Positions 37,376 to 47,225 of a DNA stretch of 64,000 bases are shown piece after piece. Below the pieces are notes generated by a model, which did not search any database, was not told the origin of the DNA, and was given only the letters and a program-made list of their open reading frames with translations. The stretch spans positions 124,001 to 188,000 of the forward strand of contig NZ_FOKM01000007.1 in the NCBI RefSeq assembly GCF_900111905.1, read 5' to 3'. The DNA is from Rhizobium sp. NFR07 (lineage in GTDB: Bacteria; Pseudomonadota; Alphaproteobacteria; Rhizobiales; Rhizobiaceae). The stretch's first letter is position 1; each line of letters opens with the position of its first letter. A program made the translations under genes and the position numbers.

Positions 37376-37525
37376 GGTTCTCTCTGCTCTTGCTGACCGA
37401 ATCGACTGCGAAAATAGAAGCAGTTCAAGGCGAAGAAAAGGAATGTTAGCCCTCCCTGCAAAGCAATGGAACTTGGGAACATTGTGGCGCGTTAGCCCCC
37501 GCAATCCAAATAGAGGGTAAGGACC

Positions 37526-37777
37526 ATGGAACAGGCAGGTATCGGCTGGATCGCGGCCATCATCATCGGCGGCATTGCCGGTTGGCTCGCGGAAAAGTTC
37601 ATGAAGAGCGACATGGGCATCTTCATGAACATCATTCTCGGCATCGTCGGCGCAATCGTCGCCAATGCGATCCTGGGGGTCTTTGGCGTCGTTCTGGGCG
37701 GTTGGATCGGCTACCTGATCGCGGGCTTCATCGGCGCCTGCATATTGATTGCGGTCGCACGCATGTTCAGGCGTTGA
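37526..37777 (+). CDS. GlsB/YeaQ/YmgE family membrane protein
   Basis: An 83-residue, three-helix, glycine-rich membrane protein (GWIAAIIIGGIAGWLAEKFMKSDMG...) of the 'transglycosylase-associated' family, which has no proven transglycosylase activity and is often stress-induced. GGTAAGGA precedes the ATG. It is divergent from the MscS-like gene. Confidence 0.92.
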   Translation: MEQAGIGWIAAIIIGGIAGWLAEKFMKSDMGIFMNIILGIVGAIVANAILGVFGVVLGGWIGYLIAGFIGACILIAVARMFRR

Positions 37778-37807
37778 CGACCGGCGGATCAACACGACAG
37801 GAAGAAT

Positions 37808-38302
37808 TTATTGCGGGAGCCTGAGCTCCCGCTCTTCGTATCCGAGGATATCTGCAAGCGCTTCGACAACCAGATTGTGGTCGTCGCGCTGGGGAAGACC
37901 GGATACGGTCACCGCGCCAATGCAGCCGGTCCCCTTGACGGTAATCGGAAAGCTCCCGCCGTGCACGGCATAGTCGGCGTCCGGCAGAGCGAACTTGGAC
38001 TCGATCGTCGCATCCTGCAGAGCCAGCCTGCGTCCGACGGCATAGCTCGACTGCAGGAAGTGCAGTACGACATTCCGCTTCCTGCGCACCCAGCGCGGAT
38101 TATCCGGCGTGGAACCAGGCATGGCCGCGTAGAATAAGGGCATGGAATGCAGGCTTATATCGATCACGACAGGCAGGCTGCGGGAAGCCGCAAGCGCCTG
38201 CAGCGCAGTACCGAGCCGCCAGGCGGTCGATGCATCGAACTGATCGAAAACAAGCACCTCCTCCTGTTTCGCGATCAGTTCTATATCCTGTTCAAGTGAC
38301 AT
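37808..38302 (-). CDS. UPF0303 / HbpS-like haem-degrading domain protein
   Basis: A 164-residue protein with the UPF0303 pattern: FDQFDASTAWRLGTALQALA, then RRKRNVVLHFLQSSYAVG and HGGSFPITVKGTGCIGAVTVSGLPQRDDH near the C-terminus. The fold is shared with GlcG/HbpS; haem or small-molecule binding is possible. ATG 38302 follows GGGAGG; the frame is open to 38329. It follows the FMN reductase gene by 31 bases, probably in one operon. Confidence 0.85.
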   Translation of the reverse strand: MSLEQDIELIAKQEEVLVFDQFDASTAWRLGTALQALAASRSLPVVIDISLHSMPLFYAAMPGSTPDNPRWVRRKRNVVLHFLQSSYAVGRRLALQDATIESKFALPDADYAVHGGSFPITVKGTGCIGAVTVSGLPQRDDHNLVVEALADILGYEERELRLPQ

Positions 38303-38333
38303 GCCCTGCCTCCCCGCAGTGTGCTCCAATCAT

Positions 38334-38897
38334 TCAGCCCCGGTCTTTCAGCAGCGCGGGTCGCGCCACGGACACGAAAGCGGACAATTCCTCGATCGCA
38401 AAGCCGATCCGCTCGCGCAACGACGGTGATGCGATCTCAGTACCAGCAAAATCCCTGCTTGAGGCATAGATTGCCGTCGGGATCGTGTGCGCCATGAAGA
38501 AGCCGAACAGGGGCCGCAGCTGGTGTTCGACCATCAGAGCATGGCGTTCACCACCACCCGTTCCGGTGATCAGGATGGGCTTGCCGCGCAGCTGTTCGGG
38601 CTCGATAAGATCGATGAAATGCTTGAACATGCCGGGATAGCTGCCCTTGTAGGTGGGCGAACCGATCACGAGGATGTCGGCGTCGACGACCGCAGACAGC
38701 ACGGCCGCACCGTCGCTATCGAGATCTGCCTGGGACTTGGCGTTGCCCAGCGACTGGCCGAGGTCTTCCAAGTCATAGACAGCTTTCGTGAGGCCGTATC
38801 TGGCGCTGGCGAGTTCCGCCACATGGTCGACAAGGGCAAACGTCTTGGATGGACGATTATAGCTGCCCGAGAATCCGACCAGATTGAATTGCGCCAT
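38334..38897 (-). CDS. NADPH-dependent FMN reductase
   Basis: A 187-residue flavodoxin-like reductase of the MsuE/SsuE family: LVGFSGSYNRPSKT at the phosphate-binding loop, VIGSPTYKGSYPGMFKHFID, and ITGTGGGERHALMVEHQLRPLFGFF. It supplies reduced FMN to monooxygenases or reduces quinones. Of two close ATGs (38903 and 38897), the second has GGAGG at 6 bases and is chosen. No monooxygenase partner is nearby. Confidence 0.88.
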   Translation of the reverse strand: MAQFNLVGFSGSYNRPSKTFALVDHVAELASARYGLTKAVYDLEDLGQSLGNAKSQADLDSDGAAVLSAVVDADILVIGSPTYKGSYPGMFKHFIDLIEPEQLRGKPILITGTGGGERHALMVEHQLRPLFGFFMAHTIPTAIYASSRDFAGTEIASPSLRERIGFAIEELSAFVSVARPALLKDRG

Positions 38898-39029
38898 ACT
38901 CATCCTCCGTTCCTGCCCACCGACATGGATCGGCACTTGCACCGGGGTAACATTTTGGAACGCGGGGGAAAAGCTACCCCGTGGCTCGATTTTTTCGCAC
39001 TGCCTGTGTCAGCAGTGAGGTGTACGGGC

Positions 39030-39326
39030 TCAGCGGCAGGTGGGATCCGCCCCGTTCACGCTCGGCACCTCGGCGGTCGGATTGGCATTGGCATCCGTAC
39101 CGGGCAATTCGCAGCGCTCCTCGGGCATCGATTCGCTGTCGCCGGTGCTTCCGGTCGTAGCGGATCCGTCGACGCCCGGCAGGTTGGTACCGGTGGACTG
39201 CGGGTCCGGCGCGATGGACGGGACAGTCTCGGTGCTTCCTTGCGGTGGCGTATCGCCACCGGTCTGGGCGAAAGCGGGCAAGGCAAGCGATGCAAAGGCT
39301 GCGAATGCGATGGCGATTCTGATCAT
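39030..39326 (-). CDS. Small secreted Pro/Thr/Gly-rich protein
   Basis: A 98-residue protein with a clear signal peptide (MIRIAIAFAAFASLALPAFA, residues 1-20) and a disordered mature part rich in Thr, Pro, Gly, Ser and Asp with two cysteines (ERCELPG and PTCR) that could form a disulfide. GGAGGATGAC precedes ATG 39326. No family is recognised. Similar short exported proteins are common near rhizobial envelope genes. Confidence 0.7.
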   Translation of the reverse strand: MIRIAIAFAAFASLALPAFAQTGGDTPPQGSTETVPSIAPDPQSTGTNLPGVDGSATTGSTGDSESMPEERCELPGTDANANPTAEVPSVNGADPTCR

Positions 39327-39560
39327 GTCATCCTCCAGCGAAACAGATGGGGAAGAACACCGCTGGCCAATCTTCGTTCCGCCCGCAACTTGGGCTCGAA
39401 GACTTGGGCCCGCAGACTTGGCATGACAGTGCACTTGCCATGTCGCCATATGGGGCATAACTCCCTGCATAGGCCGACGAAGTCGCCATTGCAGCGCTTC
39501 CCCGGCTTTCATGTCCCGCCTTCACCAGCAATCCCTCAACCCGCCGGAGCCCTCGGCCAC

Positions 39561-40190
39561 ATGATGGAAATTTTCACAGCAGCCGGCCTTGCCGCGCTTC
39601 TCCAGGTCATTGCGATCGACCTCGTGCTCTCCGGCGACAACGCCATCGTCATCGGCCTTGCAACTGCCGGCCTGCCGGACGAGCAGCGTAAGAAGGCGAT
39701 CATATTCGGCATCGCGGTGGCCACCGTCCTGCGCATCTGTTTTGCCGCTGTCACGACCTATCTGCTTGGCATCGTTGGCCTTCAGCTCGTCGGCGGACTG
39801 CTGCTCTCCTGGGTATGCTGGAAAATGTGGTCCGAGCTTCGCCAGGGCGGCGAGGATAACCCTCACGAGCTATCGGCAGGTGCCGCTCCCCGCAAGCCCC
39901 GTCAGAAGACCTTCTTTCAGGCCGCAACCCAGATCGTACTTGCCGATGTCTCGATGTCCCTGGACAACGTGCTCGCCGTTGCAGGCGCCGCGCAGGACCA
40001 TTTGACCGTACTGATCTTCGGCCTGATCGCCTCGATCATATTGATGGGTGTCGCCGCGAACTTCGTCGCCAAGCTCCTCCACCGCTTCCGCTGGATTTCC
40101 TATGTGGGCCTTGCGGTGATCGTTTATGTGGCGGCGACCATGATCTACGAGGGTGCGACCGAGGTCTGGCCCCTGATCGCATCCTCCTGA
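39561..40190 (+). CDS. TerC/YjbE family integral membrane protein
   Basis: A 209-residue protein with six to seven membrane helices. TerC signatures are visible: IDLVLSGDNAIVIGLA and ADVSMSLDNVLAVAGAA, whose acidic residues in helices are typical. The family is linked to metal export (manganese) or tellurite resistance; the role here is unknown. It converges on bcp with 30 bases between. Confidence 0.9.
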   Translation: MMEIFTAAGLAALLQVIAIDLVLSGDNAIVIGLATAGLPDEQRKKAIIFGIAVATVLRICFAAVTTYLLGIVGLQLVGGLLLSWVCWKMWSELRQGGEDNPHELSAGAAPRKPRQKTFFQAATQIVLADVSMSLDNVLAVAGAAQDHLTVLIFGLIASIILMGVAANFVAKLLHRFRWISYVGLAVIVYVAATMIYEGATEVWPLIASS

Positions 40191-40220
40191 CTTTCCGCAA
40201 TGTCGGCGCGCCGATCGCGA

Positions 40221-40694
40221 CTATCGCGCCAGCGCCCGCACCGCCTCCAGCACTTCCTCGGCATGTCCGGCGACCTTCACCTTCTGCCAGACGCGGGCAA
40301 TCTTGCCGTCTGCATCAATCAGGAACGTTGTCCGTTCGATCCCCATATAGGTCTTGCCGTACATGCTCTTTTCTTTCCAGACGCCGTAGCGCTGGCAAAC
40401 CTCGGTGCTCTCGTCCGAGCCGAGCGCGATGGTCAGTTCGCGCCTCTTGGTGAAATTGTCATGCTTCTTGACGCTGTCGGCCGATATGCCGACGACAGTC
40501 GCCCCCTCTCGTTCGAAGTCCGGCAGAAGCTGTGAAAAGGAAATCGCCTCCGTCGTGCAGGCCGGCGTATCGTCCTTCGGGTAAAAATAAAGAACGAGCG
40601 GCTTCCCCTGATAAGTCGTGGAGGAAATCACCTGTCCGTTGTTTCCGGGCAATTCGAATTGGGGCGCTTTTGCGCCGATTGCGAGATCGGTCAT
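40221..40694 (-). CDS. bcp: Thiol peroxidase Bcp (peroxiredoxin)
   Basis: A 157-residue AhpC/TSA-family peroxiredoxin reducing H2O2 and lipid peroxides. The peroxidatic Cys lies in KDDTPACTTEAISF. The usual resolving Cys five residues later is absent (Ile), so it is of the one-Cys or alternative-resolving type. ATG 40694 after AAAGGAC is chosen; the frame is open far upstream without meaning. Confidence 0.92.
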   Translation of the reverse strand: MTDLAIGAKAPQFELPGNNGQVISSTTYQGKPLVLYFYPKDDTPACTTEAISFSQLLPDFEREGATVVGISADSVKKHDNFTKRRELTIALGSDESTEVCQRYGVWKEKSMYGKTYMGIERTTFLIDADGKIARVWQKVKVAGHAEEVLEAVRALAR

Positions 40695-40805
40695 CGGTGT
40701 CCTTTCTTTTGCCAGCATCTTGAGAGATTGTCGCTGCAATGGGTATATACTGACATTCGATGCGTCCAGATCAGCGGTGGATGCCAAAGACGAGTTCCTC
40801 ACTGA

Positions 40806-43800
40806 ATGGCCGAAATACGCGGAGAGAAGATCAACTTCAGCCGGAAGGATATCGTTCCGCTGCATGACCTTCCGTCTGCGCAGATCGAAGATCCGATCAT
40901 CGTCCACTGCCCGCCGCATCGCACCAAGACATGGCGATTCGGCAAGACCGTGGTGCTGTTCGCCATGCTGGTTCTGGTGGCGATCGGCAGCGCCGTCTTC
41001 GCCATCGAAGGCGGCATTGTCGACGGTACGCTGACAACCCGCGCCCAGGCGGCGCTGAACAACGCGATCGGCCCGCGCTACGTCTCCACGGTCGGCTCGA
41101 CCGCAATCCGATTCGATTCCGATTTCCGTATCGCGATAGAGGCCCGCGACGTCGACATCGTCGAGCAGGCAACCGGCGAGCATCTTAGCCGTGCCGGGGC
41201 GCTGCGCATGGCGATCGATCCGCTGGCGCTGCTCGGCGGCCGGATCTCGATCAACAATATCGAGGCGCAATCCATCCGTCTGGAAACCGCCCAGCTTCCC
41301 TCAGGAGACCCGATCGCGCTCGCGAAAGTCCGCGTCGATGCCGTGCCGCAATTGCTTGAACAGGCTTTCCAGAGGCTGGACGAAGCCCGCGGCCTGATCG
41401 AGCGCACCGGCACCGCCTCCATCCGCCTCGCCGGCATCGAGATCGTCCTGCCTGCGCCGCCTGGACGCGTTCCGACCGTGCTCGAGGTTACCGACCTTCG
41501 GCTGGCCCGTAACGAGACCGGCGAGATCGGCGTCAACGGCATCATAACGGTCAACGGTCGCAAGGCGAGCCTGACGGCCGCATCGAAAACCGTCGACGGC
41601 GTCACGGCCGCCCTGTCAGCGCGCCTGTCCGGCCTTGAAGTGACGCCCTTCCTTTTGCAGCGGACGGAAGACGGATTGCCGCGCGAAGGATTGGAGAGCT
41701 CGCTCGACTTCGATCTGCAGGCGTCCCGCGCCCGGGGCGATGCCCAGCAGCCGGCAATGCAGGCGACCCTGCGCAATGCGCCGGGGCACTTCTATTTCGA
41801 CGGCATCGAGCAGGATTTCAGTGGCGCGACCATCAACGCCGCCTATGACTTCGGAAAGAACTCGATCGAGATCATGAAGTCGGAGGCGCGTTTCGGCCCG
41901 ACCATCCTTCCCTTCACCGGGGCGATGATCGACCTCAACCGACTGAACAGCGCGGACGCCAGACTGGGCGTAGGCCTTGATATCCTGATCAGCGGCGCCA
42001 CTGCGGTCGGCGGTTCGGAAGGCGAACAGCCCGCCTATTTCGACATGAAGGCGACCGGCCGATACCTGACGGGCGACCGCCAGCTTGAATTCGACGACAT
42101 GGGACTTTCAAGCCAGCTCGGCCACATGGCAGCCTCGCTGAAGGTCAAGTTCGGCGACAAATCTCCCGAAATCAGTTTCGGCGGCAAGCTGCCGCAATTC
42201 CAGGTGACGGGCGTCAAGCAGCTCTGGCCCTTCTGGATGGCGCGCAAGCCGCGGGACTGGGTGATGCAGAACCTGTTCGGCGGCAACATTTCCGACGGAA
42301 CGATCGCAGTCTTCATTCCGGCCGGCCGGATGAAGGGGCCGGGCATCCCGATGGAGCTGAACGGCAACGAGCTGCAGATCAGCTTCGACCTTGCGGATTC
42401 CCGTCTCAATCTCCCCGGTGACTTCCCGCCCCTGCGCGATATCAACGGTCGCTTCACCCTCAAGGGCGAGAGCCTGGCGGTCGATTTCAGGAAAGCGGCA
42501 TCCTATGCCCCGTCCGGCAGGGTCGTGACGGTCAACGGCGGTCGTTTCGCAATCCCCAATACCTATCAAAAGCCGCTGATGGCGGACATGAAGTTGCAAC
42601 TTGCCGGCAACGCGGACGCTGTGACGGAACTCGCCAACTTCGCACCCGTGCGCGCCCTCAGAGGCACCGATTTCAAGCCTGAGGATTTCTCCGGCACCGC
42701 CAAGGCCGACATCCAGGCGCGGATCGGCCTGATCAATGACCAGAACCCGCCGAAGCCGAACTGGAACGCCCATATCGGCCTGGAGAATGTCAACCTCGCC
42801 CCGCAGATGGAAGGCCACAAGATCGCCGGCATGACCGGCACGCTCGACGTGGATACACAGGCGGCCCGACTTTCCGCGCGCGGCACGATCGACGAAGTTC
42901 CCGCCGAAATCTCGCTCACCGAACCTGTTGACGCGAACTCGCCCATCAAGCGGGAGCGCATCATCAAGGCAAATCTCGACAACCAGCAGCGTGAGAAGCT
43001 CGTCCCCGGCTTGTCCGACATCATCAACGGTACGATCACGGCGGAGCTTACCCGCGTCGACGAGAAGCGTCAGTCGGTAACGCTTGATCTCACCCGCGCG
43101 GTCCTCACCGCACCCATGGTCGGCTGGACCAAGGGCAGCGGGATCGGTGCCAAGGCGCAGTTTAGCGTCGTCACCGGAGACGCCAAGCAGACCGATATCC
43201 GCGACTTCCAGCTCAGCGGCGACAGCTTCGGTGCAAGAGGCGAGTTCCAGCTCTCCGGCGGCAACCTCTCGACGGCCAGCCTCTCGCGTGTCCAGCTCTC
43301 CCCGGCCGATGACTACAGCGTCAGCATCAAGCGCAACAAGGGCGCCTATGACGTCTCGATCACCGGTGACAGCGTCGATATCCGGCCGCTTATTACCAAG
43401 ATGCGAGCGGCCAGCGGCCAGGGCGGCGGCAGCGGCGGTGACGGGCAGAACGACAGCGCCACGCTGCGCGCCAAGGTCGACCGCGCAGTCGGCTTCAACG
43501 ACGAGGCTCTGTCCAACGTCAACGTCGCCTTCTCCATCCGTAACGACACCATCTCGCGGGCCGACATCACCGCGGTCACGGGAAGCGGTCAGGCGCTGGT
43601 GAGCGAAATGACCCGCGGCGACACCATCTCGGTCACCAGCGGCGATGCCGGTGCGATCGTGCGCTTTGCCGATCTTTACGACAATCTGCGCGGCGGCCTG
43701 TTGAACCTCAAGCTGAAAGCCCGCGGCGACGACTGGGACGGGGCGGTGGATATCCGCAGCTTCTCCATCAACAATGAAGAGCGCCTGCAGTCACTCGTAT

Positions 43801-44213
43801 CGACGCCCGTCGGGCAAAACGGCCAGAGCCTCAATTCGGCGGTCAAGCGCGACATCGACGTCAGCTCCGCGCGCTTCCAGCGGGCCTATGCCTCACTCAT
43901 CTATCGCAACGGCGCACTCGGCGTGGCCAATGGTGTCGTCCGAGGGGAGCAGATCGGCGCGACCTTCCAGGGCACCGTCCGCGACGCCAGCGGTAATATG
44001 GATTTGACCGGAACCTTCATGCCGGCCTATGGCCTGAACCGCCTGTTCGGCGAATTGCCCCTGATCGGCGCCATCCTTGGTAATGGCCGGGATCGCGGCC
44101 TGCTCGGCATCACGTTCAAGATGCAGGGTCCGTTCGACAAGCCGAAGCTCTCGGTCAATCCGCTGTCGATCATCGCACCCGGCGTCTTCCGGCAGATCTT
44201 CGAGTTCCAGTAA
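40806..44213 (+). CDS. Very large AsmA/YhdP-like envelope protein
   Basis: A 1135-residue protein with a cytoplasmic N-terminus, one membrane helix (about 47-67) and a long periplasmic beta-rich part. The pattern of repeated short strands and the C-terminal AsmA-like block (TGTFMPAYGLNRLFGELPLIGAILGNGRDRGLLGITFKM) fit the AsmA/TamB/YhdP group of bridge-like proteins thought to move phospholipids between membranes. It is divergent from bcp. The start has a weak ribosome site, but no better one is seen. Confidence 0.88.
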   Translation: MAEIRGEKINFSRKDIVPLHDLPSAQIEDPIIVHCPPHRTKTWRFGKTVVLFAMLVLVAIGSAVFAIEGGIVDGTLTTRAQAALNNAIGPRYVSTVGSTAIRFDSDFRIAIEARDVDIVEQATGEHLSRAGALRMAIDPLALLGGRISINNIEAQSIRLETAQLPSGDPIALAKVRVDAVPQLLEQAFQRLDEARGLIERTGTASIRLAGIEIVLPAPPGRVPTVLEVTDLRLARNETGEIGVNGIITVNGRKASLTAASKTVDGVTAALSARLSGLEVTPFLLQRTEDGLPREGLESSLDFDLQASRARGDAQQPAMQATLRNAPGHFYFDGIEQDFSGATINAAYDFGKNSIEIMKSEARFGPTILPFTGAMIDLNRLNSADARLGVGLDILISGATAVGGSEGEQPAYFDMKATGRYLTGDRQLEFDDMGLSSQLGHMAASLKVKFGDKSPEISFGGKLPQFQVTGVKQLWPFWMARKPRDWVMQNLFGGNISDGTIAVFIPAGRMKGPGIPMELNGNELQISFDLADSRLNLPGDFPPLRDINGRFTLKGESLAVDFRKAASYAPSGRVVTVNGGRFAIPNTYQKPLMADMKLQLAGNADAVTELANFAPVRALRGTDFKPEDFSGTAKADIQARIGLINDQNPPKPNWNAHIGLENVNLAPQMEGHKIAGMTGTLDVDTQAARLSARGTIDEVPAEISLTEPVDANSPIKRERIIKANLDNQQREKLVPGLSDIINGTITAELTRVDEKRQSVTLDLTRAVLTAPMVGWTKGSGIGAKAQFSVVTGDAKQTDIRDFQLSGDSFGARGEFQLSGGNLSTASLSRVQLSPADDYSVSIKRNKGAYDVSITGDSVDIRPLITKMRAASGQGGGSGGDGQNDSATLRAKVDRAVGFNDEALSNVNVAFSIRNDTISRADITAVTGSGQALVSEMTRGDTISVTSGDAGAIVRFADLYDNLRGGLLNLKLKARGDDWDGAVDIRSFSINNEERLQSLVSTPVGQNGQSLNSAVKRDIDVSSARFQRAYASLIYRNGALGVANGVVRGEQIGATFQGTVRDASGNMDLTGTFMPAYGLNRLFGELPLIGAILGNGRDRGLLGITFKMQGPFDKPKLSVNPLSIIAPGVFRQIFEFQ

Positions 44214-44232
44214 GAATTCCCGCAAACGAAAA

Positions 44233-44252
44233 AGGCCGCCCGTAGGCGGCCT
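44233..44252 (-). terminator. Terminator between asmA-like gene and tyrS
   Basis: Stem AGGCCGCC (44233-44240) and GGCGGCCT (44245-44252) with loop CGTA. The A-run on the plus strand gives a CTTTTTCG tail on the minus strand, so it is a classic intrinsic terminator for tyrS and may also stop the convergent gene. Confidence 0.85.
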
Positions 44253-44279
44253 CTGATATGTGAATTGCGTGCCGGTCGA

Positions 44280-45533
44280 TCAGACAGGGCGCACGAGGAT
44301 GTGCTTCTTCTTGCCGAGCGACAGTTTCACGACGCCGTCGGCCGTCACCTCACCCGTACCGATCGTCTTGCGCTCGTCGCTGATCGCAATGTCGTTTATG
44401 CGGATCGCGCCACCCTGTACATGGCGGCGGGCTTCGCCGTTCGAAGCTGCGAGGCCTGCCTTGACGACCAGCGCAAGCAGGCCGATGCCGGCTTCCAGCT
44501 CACCCGAAGCGATTTCGATGGACGGCAGGTTGTCGGCCAACGCGCCTTCCTCGAAGGTCTTGCGGGCGGTCTCGGCTGCCTGTTCGGCATTTTCCCGGCC
44601 GTGCAGCATTGCGGTGACCTCGGTGGCGAGGATCTTCTTGACCTCGTTGAGTTCCGCACCGCCAAGGGCCGAAAGCCGTGCAATCTCGTCCATCGGCAGC
44701 GTCGTGTAGAGCTTGAGGAAGCGAGACACGTCGGCATCCTCGGTATTGCGCCAGTACTGCCAGAAATCATAGGCCGACAGCATGTCCGGGTTGAGCCAGA
44801 CAGCACCGTTCATCGACTTGCCCATCTTGGCGCCCGACGACGTGGTCAGCAGCGGCGAGGTCAGCGCATAGAGCTGCGGCGTCCCCATGCGGTGACCGAG
44901 GTCGATGCCGTTGACGATATTGCCCCACTGGTCAGAACCGCCCATCTGCAGCCGCACGTCATAGCGCTTGTTGAGCTCAACGAAGTCGTAGGCCTGGAGG
45001 ATCATGTAATTGAATTCCAGGAAGGACAGAGACTGCTCGCGGTCGAGGCGCGTCTTGACGCTGTCGAAGGACAGCATCCGGTTGACCGAGAAGTGACGGC
45101 CGACATCGCGCAGGAATTCGAGATAATTCAGGCCGCGCAGCCAGTCGGCATTGTTGATCATCAGCGCGTCTTGCGAACCCTCGCCGTAGCTCAGGTAGCT
45201 GGCGAAGACACGCTTGATCGAGGCGATATTGCTCTCGATCGTATCCACCGTCATCAGTTGGCGCGCATCATCCTTGAACGAAGGGTCACCGACCATGCCA
45301 GTACCGCCCCCCATCAGCGAGATGGGACGATGACCGGTCTTCTGCATCCAGTGCAGCATCATGATCTGGATCAGTCCACCGGCATGCAGGCTGGGCGCCG
45401 TCGGATCGAACCCGATATAGGCCGTCACGGTTTCCTTGGCGAACAGTTCGTCGAGACCTGCCTCGTCGGAGATCTGGTGAATGAAGCCGCGCTCGTCGAG
45501 CGTATGAAGGAAATCGGACTTGAACCTGGACAT
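44280..45533 (-). CDS. tyrS: Tyrosyl-tRNA synthetase
   Basis: A 417-residue class I aminoacyl-tRNA synthetase charging tRNA-Tyr. The HIGH-type motif is LHAGG (in [15 protein letters not shown]), the KMSKS-type motif is KMGKS, and the tyrosine pocket motif [15 protein letters not shown] is intact. The C-terminal S4 domain is [20 protein letters not shown] 45533 is used; the frame extends to 45572 without a better start. Confidence 0.97.
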   Translation of the reverse strand: MSRFKSDFLHTLDERGFIHQISDEAGLDELFAKETVTAYIGFDPTAPSLHAGGLIQIMMLHWMQKTGHRPISLMGGGTGMVGDPSFKDDARQLMTVDTIESNIASIKRVFASYLSYGEGSQDALMINNADWLRGLNYLEFLRDVGRHFSVNRMLSFDSVKTRLDREQSLSFLEFNYMILQAYDFVELNKRYDVRLQMGGSDQWGNIVNGIDLGHRMGTPQLYALTSPLLTTSSGAKMGKSMNGAVWLNPDMLSAYDFWQYWRNTEDADVSRFLKLYTTLPMDEIARLSALGGAELNEVKKILATEVTAMLHGRENAEQAAETARKTFEEGALADNLPSIEIASGELEAGIGLLALVVKAGLAASNGEARRHVQGGAIRINDIAISDERKTIGTGEVTADGVVKLSLGKKKHILVRPV

Positions 45534-45736
45534 CTCTTTACTCTGTGGATGTGTTTGACTGCGAGAGCGCAACTAGCACCGTTTCAGCTGATAATCACTC
45601 CAAAAGTGATGATATTTCGCCGACACGGAACTCCACGCGGCAAAGGGCGGCCGCCTAAATAAGCGTTCGTTAACCTTAAGGATGTGTAATCGCCGCGGAC
45701 AAGCATCGGAATTGACTCGTCTTTCAGGAGCAAAAC

Positions 45737-47044
45737 GTGGCGCAGGGTGCCGGAAACAAGGTCTTTGGCAAACGTACCCAGCAGCATGTCCTGATTCTGG
45801 CGAGTGGCGACAAGATCAGGCATCTGACGCTGCGCCCGTGGATGGTCGCCCTCGCCTTCTGCTTTGCGGGCGTGACGACGATCGGCTATCTCGGCGCCAC
45901 CTCCTACCTCGTCATTCGTGATGACCTGATCGGTGCGACGATCGCTCGCCAGGCCCGCATGCAGCATGACTACGAGGATCGGATCGCCGCGCTGCGGGCG
46001 CAGCTCGACCGCATCACTTCCCGTCAGCTCCTTGATCAGCAGGTCGTCGAGAAGAAGGTGGAGAAACTGCTGGAGCAGCAGGACGCGATCTTCTCCCGCC
46101 ACGGCAAGCTCGGGACGCTCCTCGACCGCGCCGAACAATCCGGACTGGACGCGCCAACGACCAACACACCGGCCTTCGCACCCACTGGCGAAGGACAACA
46201 GGCAGCTCTCAGCGGCGGCTCAGCCGCCATTGCCGGCATTCTCTCCGGCGCATCTGCCGCCGCGCCCCTGAATGCCGCGTCCATCATCGGCAATGCGAGC
46301 CTTCGCGAAGGCGCGGCGGACCGCGCCGACAGGATCTTTTCCAAGGTCACGCTCTCGCTAAAGGCGCTTGAAAGCCGGCAATTGGCAAAGATTGCCAACC
46401 TGACCACCGGCGCATCGGATACCGCCAACGCGATCACGGCGATCCTCAAGCGCAGCGGCGTGCAGGTTGAGAAAGTGGCGGATGCGGGATGGGAAACCCA
46501 GGCGGATCAGGGCGTCGGCGGCCCCTATCTGGCCCCGGAGCTCACCGAAAATCGTTTCGACACATCGCTTGGCGAGCTGGATGCGGCCTTGACGCGCCTT
46601 GAGAGCGTGCGCGAGACAGCTCGCGATCTTCCTTTTTCGAACCCCGCGCCCGGGAAAGGCATTACCAGCCGCTTCGGAAACCGTATGGATCCGTTTCTCG
46701 GCCGGCTCGCGCTACATGCGGGCATCGATTTCCAAGCCCGCACCGGTGACGACGTGAAGAGCACAGGTGCCGGAACGGTCGTGTCCGCCGGTCCCTCCGG
46801 CGGCTATGGCAACATGGTCGAAATAGATCATGGCCACGGCATCTCGACCCGCTACGGTCACATGTCGAGGATCCTTGTCAGCGTCGGCGACAAGGTGGAA
46901 ACCGGCGACGTCGTCGGTCGCGCCGGCTCGACGGGAAGGTCCACGGGCCCGCACGTCCACTATGAAGTCCGGCGCAACGGCATGGCGGTAGACCCGATGC
47001 ATTTCTTGAACGCCGGAATGAAACTCACCACATATCTCGAATGA
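45737..47044 (+). CDS. M23 family metallopeptidase (LytM-type), membrane-anchored
   Basis: A 435-residue protein beginning at GTG 45737 after AGGAG. One membrane helix (about 36-60), a periplasmic coiled coil (about 70-125) and a C-terminal M23 domain. Zinc ligands are in LALHAGIDF and GPHVHYEVR, with YGHMSRI between, so it looks catalytically competent. It should cleave peptidoglycan cross-bridges, in rhizobia often at growth poles or septa. It is divergent from tyrS and followed by an intrinsic terminator. Confidence 0.92.
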   Translation: MAQGAGNKVFGKRTQQHVLILASGDKIRHLTLRPWMVALAFCFAGVTTIGYLGATSYLVIRDDLIGATIARQARMQHDYEDRIAALRAQLDRITSRQLLDQQVVEKKVEKLLEQQDAIFSRHGKLGTLLDRAEQSGLDAPTTNTPAFAPTGEGQQAALSGGSAAIAGILSGASAAAPLNAASIIGNASLREGAADRADRIFSKVTLSLKALESRQLAKIANLTTGASDTANAITAILKRSGVQVEKVADAGWETQADQGVGGPYLAPELTENRFDTSLGELDAALTRLESVRETARDLPFSNPAPGKGITSRFGNRMDPFLGRLALHAGIDFQARTGDDVKSTGAGTVVSAGPSGGYGNMVEIDHGHGISTRYGHMSRILVSVGDKVETGDVVGRAGSTGRSTGPHVHYEVRRNGMAVDPMHFLNAGMKLTTYLE

Positions 47045-47111
47045 AAGACGGGCATTTTGCGCGGCCAATCGCCGCCTGATTGCTTTCATTCACCAAAAAG
47101 ACCTTGTGCAG

Positions 47112-47140
47112 GCCCGGTTTCCTTGACTTTCGGGCTTTTT
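47112..47140 (+). terminator. Intrinsic terminator after M23 peptidase gene
   Basis: Stem GCCCG (47112-47116) and CGGGC (47131-47135) followed by TTTTT (47136-47140), 68 bases past the stop. An A-run further upstream extends the pairing. Confidence 0.65.
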
Positions 47141-47225
47141 GGTCATATGTCGCGCCCTGTTGTCGCCCCAATTCCGCGTGCCGACGAGTTGTGTTCTCCT
47201 TGAATGGAACGGAAACGTATTTCCT

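Noticed and set aside
34904..37795. MscS-family gene starting at GTG 37795
   Set aside because: The extra 140 residues are antisense to the GlsB-like gene and lack a signal peptide; the real signal sequence starts near 37375.
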